From Beverwykella pulmonaria (Eukaryota > Ascomycota > Dothideomycetes > Pleosporales > Melanommataceae), in contig BCHH01000001.1 of assembly GCA_001599595.1 (NCBI GenBank), forward strand, positions 4,059,068-4,123,067: DNA of 64,000 nt, in the 5' to 3' direction. Shown one piece after another: positions 56,319 through 64,000 of the stretch (positions within the stretch are counted from its first letter, which is position 1; every line of letters starts with the position of its first letter). The notes beneath the pieces are model-generated. The model ran no database searches. It had not been told where the DNA came from and saw only the letters and a list, made by a program, of their open reading frames with translations. The translations under genes and the position numbers were made by a program.

Positions 56319-57544
56319 GGCGTTGTTGCTGTTAGCGGTGCTGGACGCACACCTTGTACAGCGCTCAAGTGATAAGTAGATCGGTGTTAGCTTTTATTAC
56401 TTCTGGGTAGAGATCTCATGGAGATGGTGCGCGCAAGACGGCAGACAATAAGGTGGCAGAGCGTCAGGGCGGTGAGATGGCGCCATTCGTGAGAGATATT
56501 GTGGGCAGTTTCATGGGGACGCGGACACGCTGAAGGTGCCTCCTGCGGTGGCTTTAAGGGCACACGACGTGTTCGCGTGCATGGGACGCTCAACCCAATT
56601 CAGAGAGACAAAGAAGTCGGTTGCCCCCACATGCGCCCGTCAAGTGTTTGGCCGCCGTGGGGTTGCCGGAGACATGCGGGATGCCAAGCCCTGGTGGCAT
56701 GCTGTGACTGGACCGTTCACCAAACAAACGAGAAAGGCCCCATGGGGTCCAGCGAACATGTTCCAAGGCATGCCGTCGCATCTGAACATCACAAGTGGAG
56801 AACACACCATCTAATCGGTCAACTGCATTCTGCTAGCTAGCATGATCTGGCTGAACACTCTGCACAGGCAAGAATGATGTCCACCCGCCCCCAAATCACC
56901 AACCTTCCCAGAATACCATTGCCCTGCCCATGCACACCCAGCCATTTCAACCTGTTCCATCGTCCAATTGAAGCAGGGGAGGGAAAAAAACAGCAAACCA
57001 AACTCGCAACGCCGGGGATATGATGCGGGTGGACAGAAATGGGGGTTACATGACGGTGTATCATACGATGCTTCATAGTGAATCATGACAAAAGGGCTGG
57101 GGTTGCTCTGCTTATTTGAGCTTGGGGTGTGTGTGTGGTAGAGACGGTGTCGCAAGGGGATGTTGTGGGCGTCTCGCTGAGCGAGATGTCAGCGGTGGGG
57201 TGAAGGGTCATGCATTAAATGGTGTAGACATGATATCCCATCTGGCCGAGTCCAAAACCTGTCTACAACTGAAACACGATTCTGAAGGCTGGGAAGGTGT
57301 GTGTGTTAGGGGGGGTATTTGGGGTATCTGAAAGAGACTGTCAGCCATGACCAAGAAACTGCGGCAGAGGATGGATCGGGTCAATCGCTTCCTGACGGAT
57401 ACGTAGGGCCGGCGTAGCGCAGGAAAGACCGCTTCGTGGTAGGGTTGCACCCGGGTCCTGGGGGAGGCAGGTTGCTGGAAATGTTCCTCGTATGGGACGC
57501 AATTCAGGTATACGTACGGAAGCTTGTTTAGAGGACACTACTGC
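56319..57544. other. intergenic, no supported gene
   Basis: It lies between the start of DUG3 and the stop of importin alpha, both on minus. Frames of up to 114 codons lack recognisable content. It includes the importin alpha 3' UTR and the DUG3 promoter. Confidence 0.4.
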
Positions 57545-59343
57545 TCACATGTCCATGGAGTCGCCGCCGTTCGCAAAGTTGAAGTTTTGCTGTGTTTGGG
57601 CTTGGGGGGCGCCGAACCCAAAGTGGCCATCCTGGTTGATCTGGGGTCCAGCCTGTTCCATGTTCTCTGCATCTCCGTCATCGTCCGAGAAGTATTTCTC
57701 AATGATGTTGTACGCTTTCATGTAGATCTCTTCATTCGCGTTGTTCTGGCAATCGTGGATACTCTCCATGCCGCCGACTTCCTCGATGAAGAGAGCATAA
57801 CGGTTGATTGGCTCACCACCGGAGCCGTCGGCGCCGGACTCCTTGTCCATCTCGCCAACCTTAAGGATATTCTCCAGTCCGTCGAGAGCAACCTGAATGA
57901 TCTTGTTGTCAGGGCATTTGAGCAAGTCGCACAAAGGCTTGATGCAGCCGCTGGATACAAGATATCGGATCTGAGCTGGCTTCTGGAGACCCCCGGAGGT
58001 AGCATTGGAGATGGCCCAGCAGGCCTCTTTCCTTGTCTTGAAGTCTCCATTCTGGAGCAGATGGATCAACGGTACGATGATATTGGCATCAATGACGGCC
58101 TGGATCTGGGTAGAGTTTCCGGCAGTGATGTTCGAGATCGTCCAGCATGCCTCCTTACGAATACCGTCCTTGGTGGAACTAAGAAGAGACAACAGCGCAG
58201 GCAGAGCGCCACAGTTGATAATGACTTGAGTCTGGACGTCGTCACCGGTAACGATATTGCCGACAGACCGTAGGGCTGGAGTCTGGACAGAGGTTGAAGC
58301 GTGCATCAGCAGCTCTACGAGTCGGCGGGGGATGCCAGCCTCAATAACTGCCTGGATCTTATCGTTTGAACCATCAGAGAGGTAGGAGATGGCCCAGCAA
58401 GCGTCGATGAGGACCTCGTCGTCCAGTGAGTAAACCAGCTTGGCGAGAACAGGAAGGGCGGGCTGGATCTGTGCCGGTGTTAGCATGGAGAGAAACGATA
58501 GATTGGGGAGGTCTGCTAACCGTCTGCCAGTCTGGTTGTGGCGTTTTTCCACGACAGAAGTTGCTCAGGGTCCAGGTTGCGTTCCTCAACATGCTCAACT
58601 TGCGGCTGTCGCCGAGAAGGGCCAGAAGCGGACGCAGAGCGCCAGCTTGGAGAACGAAGTCGCGGCATGCGGGGCTGTCACCGGCGATATTTCCGAGCGC
58701 CCAGACGGCCTGCTCCCGAACATCAGGCTCATGGCTGCTGAGTAACTCGACAAAGATGGGCACAGCGCCCGCCTCGATGACTACCTGGGTCTGTTGAGCA
58801 GAGCCGGAAGCGATGTTTGTCAAAGCCCATGCGGCCTCGAATTGGACAAGTGTGTGCGGGGAGCGGAGGAATTCGACGAAACGGCTCACGACGCCAGTCT
58901 CAATGACCCGCTCGATGGGGGGGTTGCGTTCCTTGGAGAGTAGCTTGCGGAACTTGGTGGTAGCCTGAATCTGCTCGTCGATCTGTTCCGAGAAGACACC
59001 CTTGACCATCTGAGGAAGCTCTTCGTTGAGCTGAGCACATTTGGTCAGCCATGTCTTTGATGTCGGGCTGCATGTCTCGCCTCTTGCAGCACATGGGTCG
59101 CGCCGAACTCACCTGGTTCTCGATGTTACCACCTTCGTCGTCGCTGTCAGGAGCAGCACCGAGGGCAGCACCCGGTTGGTCTCTGCCCGCAATGCCACGT
59201 CGCTTTGCGAGGTTCTCATCGCGCTTTGCCCTGCGGATCTCGACCTGCTGCTCCTCGCGGCGGCGGCGGAGCTCGTCAGGCTTGAAGGCGCTCTTCGCTT
59301 TGAACGTCGTTCGACGGTGCTCGGGGATGTAGCGGTCAGCCAT
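57545..59343 (-). CDS. SRP1: importin subunit alpha (karyopherin alpha)
   Basis: Nuclear import adaptor that binds classical NLS cargo and importin beta. It starts at ATG 59343 ([20 protein letters not shown]). Introns are 59031-59112 (GTGAGT..TCAG) and 58469-58520 (GTTAGC..ACAG); the product is 554 aa. The importin-beta-binding region is residues about 1-60, with [20 protein letters not shown]. Ten ARM repeats follow, with the NLS-binding W..N pairs visible as [66 protein letters not shown] and [11 protein letters not shown]. The acidic, Gly-rich C-terminus ends GGDSMDM. It diverges from POT1 over 399 bp. Confidence 0.96.
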
Positions 59344-59742
59344 GGCTGGGGACGGCGCTGGGTGGCGGTGGTGTGGGAGTGTAAGGGAGAGGGTTTGTGT
59401 TGTTGTTTGAAGAGAGGGGGGGATTATAATCAGTCGGCGTGGTGGGGACGTGAAAAGGCGGAAGCAGCAGGAGAACCCAGCTAGTACAGTCTGTGTCTAG
59501 CGGCTTGGCGCGAGACAGCGCGTCCAAAGCCCATTGCCCGCAACCTTCACCTTCAGAAGCACAAGGCTAGCCGTGCTAGCGTACCGCACGGCAGCTACCT
59601 TCTTATCCTATCCATTCTTCATGAAGGGCCATGGCATACAAATCTTATCGGCAAGAAACTAGGCATAACTTCGTCTCTGATTACTCTTGACGTCTCTCTC
59701 GAAGGCAGTTGGACTAGCCGCTTCCAGGTGGCATTTACCACT
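59344..59742. promoter_or_regulatory. shared divergent promoter, importin alpha / POT1
   Basis: A 399-bp gap between divergent ATGs. A symmetrical GCTAGCCGTGCTAGC-like stretch lies at about 59567-59581. No TATA box is evident. Confidence 0.5.
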
Positions 59743-61663
59743 ATGTCTCTGCCACCCGGGTTTGTGGCGATAAAAGAAGCTGCAGGTGCTGGCTCGTCCG
59801 CAAACTTCATTGGGCTACTTACACACGTCAAAGATCCATTCAAAACGAAAGGCGACGACTGGGCGCTCGAGTTCACCATCCAGGATGAGTTTTCGGCAGG
59901 ATCGACTGCCAATGGTTCCAGCATCTCTTGCCGCATCTTTCGCCGGACGAAAGACCAGTTCCCTAAGGCTGGAACCATTGGCGATTTTGTTTTGATCCGG
60001 AATATTCAAATCTCGAAATGGGGCGCCAAGATACATCTGATTGCCAGCACCAGCTCACAGGCTGCCATACTATTCTTCGCGTCAAAGAACATACCCACGT
60101 CGGCTAACCCAGAAGGAAGATCGGTGAAGCTACCATTCAACAGTACTTTCGCCGCCGGAGGGCCTTCACCCGCTGAGCAACAGGCCCTCATGCGCCTCAA
60201 GTCAGTGGCGTTGCCATTCCTCCCAGAAGTGCAACAACAGTCCGCTCAGAGGGCTCTTGAGCCAATACACAAGAGCAACAAGAGGGCCTTGATCCAAGAA
60301 ATTACCCTCCACAAGTACTATGACATCGTTGGCGAAGTTGTCAAGTTCTTCAGCCCAGATCCTTCGACTATGGATTTGTATGTAACGGACTACACCACGA
60401 ACGAGGATTTGTTTCTTTACGAAAACCCTGAAGAAGCTGATGCTGAAGATTTCGTACTCACTAGCGCGAGACAATGGCCCGGGCCTTTCGGAAAGATGAC
60501 AATAGCCATTCGATTGTGGGAGCCCCATTCGTCCTATGCTTACAACAATGTTCGCGAAGGTGACATTGTTTTCCTCCAAGACGTTCATACTAAGCTTTCA
60601 CAAGCCAACAAGCTGGAAGGAGCCCTTCATCAGGACCAAAGATACTCCGACAAAGTCAAAATTCGCAAGGTCAACTACGCAAATCAAATTAACGAACTCA
60701 AAGCACGCAAGGCGGCATACGAGAAGGCTTTGGAGCAACGGAGAACTAATCGAATGCTTGGTCAAGATGCACCCAAGAAACCATCAGCCAAGAAGTCGGC
60801 GAAAAAGAAGGAGAGCAAGAAAGGGATGCAGCGAGTACAAAAAGAGATTGAACAGAGGGAACTAGAGAAGAAGGCGGAGGAAGAGGCGACCGCCCGAGCT
60901 GGGCTCAATCCGCACGGTAAGAAGAAGATTCTAGTCCTGGATGTGTCCCTTGACTTGCTAATATTCTAAGTCCGCGCTTCATATCCTGAGGTACAACTCT
61001 CGACCGTTGAAGAGATTATACACAATCCTTCGCTCAAGACAACGAACTCCAAAGGAGTCGAGATCACTCTCCCTTTCGTTAATACCAAGTATCGGACACG
61101 TGTGCGGGTAGTGGACTTCGCTCCGAACGACCTTGAGGATTTTGCGCGGTCTATGGCAGATCCTACCTGGAATACTGCGCTCAACGAACTGACTGGTAAT
61201 GAGCAACGGTACAAAAGCGGCTGGAAGTGGGGGTTCGTTCTCTTGGTGGAAGATGCGAATGTACCAGCTGGTACGACCGCTGAGAGGCTTCGCCTATTTG
61301 TGAATAACGGCGCTGGGCAACATCTTCTCAAGATGAATGCATCCGAGTACGTGTACATCTCCTTTCAAAGCCATTCGTTACATGTGCTAATCGTTTCTTA
61401 GTCTCAGGAGTGACCCAAAGCGCCGGGCTCTCAAGCAACTGGAGGAGAAGCTGTTCATACTCTGGGGTAACCTGTTTGAGCTGAAGAAGGAGCTCAGCCC
61501 GAAAGGCATCAAATTTCCCATGCCCTCCAACGACCAGAGGCTACAAAACATGCCCTTCGAGTGTTGTATCGAAGAGTATGGTAGCAAAGTCCCTACGTCA
61601 GATCACTGGCCGCAAGGTTGGCAGAGGATGCATCAACCTATGCAAACATTGATCATAGACTGA
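59743..61663 (+). CDS. POT1: protection of telomeres protein 1 (Pot1-like)
   Basis: Single-stranded telomere DNA-binding shelterin component. ATG 59743 opens MSLPPGFVAIKEAAGAGSSA; an upstream GTG at 59728 is not used as start. Introns are 60917-60970 and 61347-61401, both GT..TAG/AAG; the product is 603 aa. The first OB fold (about residues 5-150) holds NFIGLLTHVKDPFKTKGDDW, SCRIFRRTKDQFP and GDFVLIRNIQISKWGAKIHL. The second OB-type region (about 190-330) has YYDIVGEVVKFFSPDPSTMD and REGDIVFLQDVHTKLS. A Lys/Glu-rich coiled segment (about 335-390) precedes the third part with VEITLPFVNTKYRTRVRVVD. Telomere-end function is inferred from the OB arrangement typical of fungal Pot1. The stop lies 160 bp from the inverted dispersed repeat. 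Confidence 0.88.
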
Positions 61664-61824
61664 CGCAGTTCGAACGGAAGGTAGAGTTGGGCAAATACGT
61701 TTCTGGGAGTTTCTTGTTTTCCTGGGATATTCTTTACCACTGGTCATTTTATGAAGGAGTTAGCATCACTATACCCCTGCATACGTTGGTTTTCGACAGT
61801 ATTATATAATTTGATGCACCTCTA

Positions 61825-62255
61825 TCTTACCTCTATACAATCTCATCGGCCCGAGCAAGGTGTGGTGGTTGGTTTTTTGGAGAAAAACAAGGCTATATTT
61901 GGGGGCGTAGGCTCGAAGTGGGTTCACGTGACTGCTATCTTGATGAGGTTCTTAAGCTGCCGTGAGCGTCAATATCTGATCCTGAATCTCACTCAGCGCG
62001 TCAATCGTGAGCCAGCTGTTCGGCCGAGCGCAAAGCGCGATAACTATCTACAACGGGCAAAAACAGAAAACTATGGGATGGTGGGCGGGACCGCAGAATT
62101 GTAGAATCTGGGGCCGAATTGATTGCTTGATGAGGTTGCTGATAGTTGATGGTTGAGACTCTGAGACATCCTGGGATTGACTCAGGAAGTCTTGCTGAGA
62201 AGCTTGGCGGCCTAACCCAGTATAGAACAAAACATATAGAGATATTCAAACGGCA
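61825..62255 (-). repeat. dispersed repeat, copy B (inverted relative to copy A)
   Basis: The complement aligns over its length with 39897-40392, sharing for example GGCTCACG, AGAACCTCATCAAGATAGCA, ACCCACTTCGAGC and CGGGCCGATGAGATTGTATA. It has a single copy of the unit that is tandem in copy A. It lies just beyond the POT1 3' end, bordering LINE sequence. Termini are undefined; an LTR fragment or non-autonomous element is likely. Confidence 0.8.
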
Positions 62256-62609
62256 CTGCATTTGCTTTCATCGTTGGTGTTCAATTCTCTCGTGATTCTC
62301 GACTAGATAGTTTAGCACAGATCGTTTCCTACACTCTCTTGCACCCGACGCAACTGCGAAGCAGAAGGGCTCAGATGCCAAAGTGAACCCAATGATGCCA
62401 TTGGCTAATAATTAAATCCCTCGGTCCTTACGAGTGACTTAAGGCCGAACCCCATAACAGAAGACCGCCATCGGCCCACTCTATCTCTTACAATAGCTGA
62501 GAGACAGCCTCCGGCGGAGCGACGGCAGAGTCCAAGCATGTAGCCGGCAAGGGACAGCTGCGGGTTGGCGAAATCAAGGTTTTCTTCGGGATGAGCGAGC
62601 GGTGGAGGA

Positions 62610-63131
62610 TCTATACTAAGCAGAGAGCAACGGGGAACAGCAAGGAGGAGGCACCAAACTGAGCCAGAGCTCAAGCAAGACGACTCTGCTTTGCCGGGAC
62701 AAGACATGGTGCTGAGGAAAAGAAAAAGAAGAAGCTGACCACACCCATAGAAGCTTGGATAAACTATCAATAGCGCCTCCGGCGGGACAAGTGCAGAGAA
62801 ACCAAACACTCCCCTGTGTATGACTCCACGCTCGACGCAAAGCCCCCACCGAAGGACCTCCACGCGGGACTAAGCCGCGCTAAAAGCTCTATGTTGGCCC
62901 AACTACGCACGAAGGCAATCGGCTTCAATGACTTTTTAGCAGCACGAAATGTCCTTGGTGTTACTCCGGAGTGCGACTGCAGCTAGGCACGTCAAACACC
63001 TAGACACATTGTTGTGCATTGCCCACACCTCGGCGGTAGAGAACAGATGTGGACAAGAGCAGGAACTCTAGACTACAACGTGGCTCTGCGGACAAAGCAG
63101 GGAGCTGAGGCATCACCTCGTGGCTCCTAAG
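62610..63131 (+). mobile_element. 3' end of a decayed non-LTR (LINE) retrotransposon
   Basis: One plus-strand frame, with three stops, reads in order: TKQRATGNSKEEAPN, EEKKKKKLTTPIEAWINYQ, DLHAGLSRAKSSMLAQLRTK, AIGFNDFLAARNVLGVTPEC, then the Cys-His knuckle CDCS..ARQTPRHIVVHCPHL. The LSRAxSSxLxQLRTxxIG motif followed by CxC..H..C is the hallmark of the RNase H-to-3'-terminus region of fungal LINE ORF2. The stops sit where Trp or Gln codons are usual, as expected for C/G-to-T/A decay. No reverse-transcriptase core is in the window; it would be upstream, where copy B now lies. Confidence 0.75.
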
Positions 63132-63769
63132 CTAGTACAACCAGACTCGACTCCCACAATTCTGCGTGGCCACAGAACTAACAGACAAACAGCAGGACAG
63201 CAGACGTCCTCTCGCCTCTTAGTGGTGACCGGAATCGGAACCGAAATCGCAACATGACTCTGGTCGTTACGTTGCCCTGACCTCAAGATTCTGCCGCACA
63301 GACCGCACGTTGGTAAAGCACGGCAGGCTGAACCAGACACGGCCCAACAGTAGACACCAAGGTGCCTACACTAATCGGATTTCGGGGTTTACCTTCAGAC
63401 TCCTGGAGGGTTTTACCTTCCCCACCACCCAAGTAGATAAACAGTCCGCATGGACCCGCAAGGGAACCGTACCGGACTATATGACCAACCCGTCCAGCCG
63501 GGCCGGGCCAACTTTTTGCCTGCCTTCGCATTGTTAATCTCCAACAGGGCATTTCAACTCTACATCTCCAACAAAGCTTTCTTGCTACTTTTCGTTGCCG
63601 CACTTCAGGAACCTATGTAGCAGCTCGCTTAGCAGTCCACATGATACACTTCACGAAAGACTCAGAAAGCAACTCACTCCGTCTCTCCTACACGTACAAC
63701 CACAAACGCACACATCGAACGCACACATCGAACACACCTAATCGGGGCATACAGTACAGCTGTTCCGAT
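63132..63769. other. gap before edge gene; possible LINE tail or leader
   Basis: It may include the 3' UTR of the LINE relic. From 63640 it becomes CA/CT-rich with a 13-bp duplicated unit (CGCACACATCGAA, 63707-63732), like a fungal 5' UTR. No confident LTR termini or gene. Confidence 0.35.
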
Positions 63770-64000
63770 ATGGTGAGATCGAAGTCGCCTATACCATCCA
63801 ACGATGATGAAGAGACACCTCGATCCCCCGTTTCTTCTAGAGGAAAAAGACCTAACAGGGGCGATGGACACGCGACGATCCCCCAACCGGCGCGCGAAGT
63901 GGACGCAGCCCCTCTCACGGGTTCCACACGTAAGAGGCGGTTACAAGAGTACGAGCAGGTTGCGGAGCCGTCTACAAATGATGCACCTGGAACACAGGAG
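63770..64000 (+). CDS. N-terminal part of an unidentified ORF, open at right edge
   Basis: ATG 63770 opens a 77-codon frame without a stop to the window end (MVRSKSPIPSNDDEETPRSP..). It is hydrophilic, rich in Pro, Arg, Ser and acidic residues (SSRGKRPNRGDGHA, TRKRRLQEYEQVAEP) and probably disordered. The preceding CA-rich leader supports a real start. It may be a host gene or the first ORF of a retroelement; sequence beyond the window is needed to tell. Confidence 0.45.
   Translation, partial: MVRSKSPIPSNDDEETPRSPVSSRGKRPNRGDGHATIPQPAREVDAAPLTGSTRKRRLQEYEQVAEPSTNDAPGTQE

Noticed and set aside
62405..62863. 152-codon minus-strand frame
   Set aside because: It is the antisense of LINE coding sequence on plus.

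Overview
The window is nuclear DNA of a filamentous ascomycete (Pezizomycotina; a dothideomycete would fit, but the class is inferred only). The evidence is short introns (41-88 nt) with GT..CTAAY..AG signals, fungus-specific families (DUF7580, Pth11-like rhodopsin domain, the C2H2 family ending in RHLQQIALFALP, Mdm10), multi-exon biosynthetic genes and retroelement relics carrying C-to-T type stops. Exon structures below were deduced by hand from splice signals and reading frame. For PSD2, the homeobox gene, MDM10, MRT4, the secreted protein, the P450, DUG3, importin alpha and POT1, the spliced lengths all come out as whole codons.

Layout. 0-5.3 kb: a divergent pair sharing a 218-bp promoter, a DUF7580 gene running off the left edge and a C2H2 zinc-finger gene with in-frame stops; a solo LTR with a perfect 5-bp target duplication follows. 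8-30 kb: core housekeeping genes with long intergenic gaps: phosphatidylserine decarboxylase PSD2 (+), a Q/P-rich protein (-), serine palmitoyltransferase LCB2 (-), a homeobox regulator (-), then MDM10 (-) and MRT4 (+) on a shared promoter. The lipid theme (PSD2, LCB2, and MDM10 of the ER-mitochondria tether) is probably coincidental.

30.7-46.3 kb: an accessory, TE-rich and partly AT-rich island that looks like a dead secondary-metabolite locus. It holds a reducing-PKS relic (enoyl reductase, then ketoreductase), a thioesterase-like relic split by an 857-bp terminal-inverted-repeat element, an orphan promoter-like cluster, a DUF924 gene, two divergent O-methyltransferase pseudogenes separated by a dispersed repeat, an apparently intact cytochrome P450, a 3'-truncated Pth11-like membrane gene, minisatellites and a short-chain dehydrogenase scrap.

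46.6-61.7 kb: ordinary genes again: a secreted protein (-), a GNAT acetyltransferase (-), a CCCH/RBR E3 ligase (+), DUG3 (-), importin alpha (-) and POT1 (+), the last two divergent over 399 bp. 61.8-64 kb: a second, inverted copy of the dispersed repeat, the 3' end of a decayed LINE, and an open reading frame that runs off the right edge.

The strongest observations are the TIR element whose exact removal rejoins a thioesterase reading frame, the repeated Q-to-stop (CAA/CAG to TAA/TAG) pattern suggesting RIP, a receiver-like fold lacking its phosphorylation residues inside the C2H2 gene, and an intact P450 among dead partners. I did not find a convincing entirely new system.
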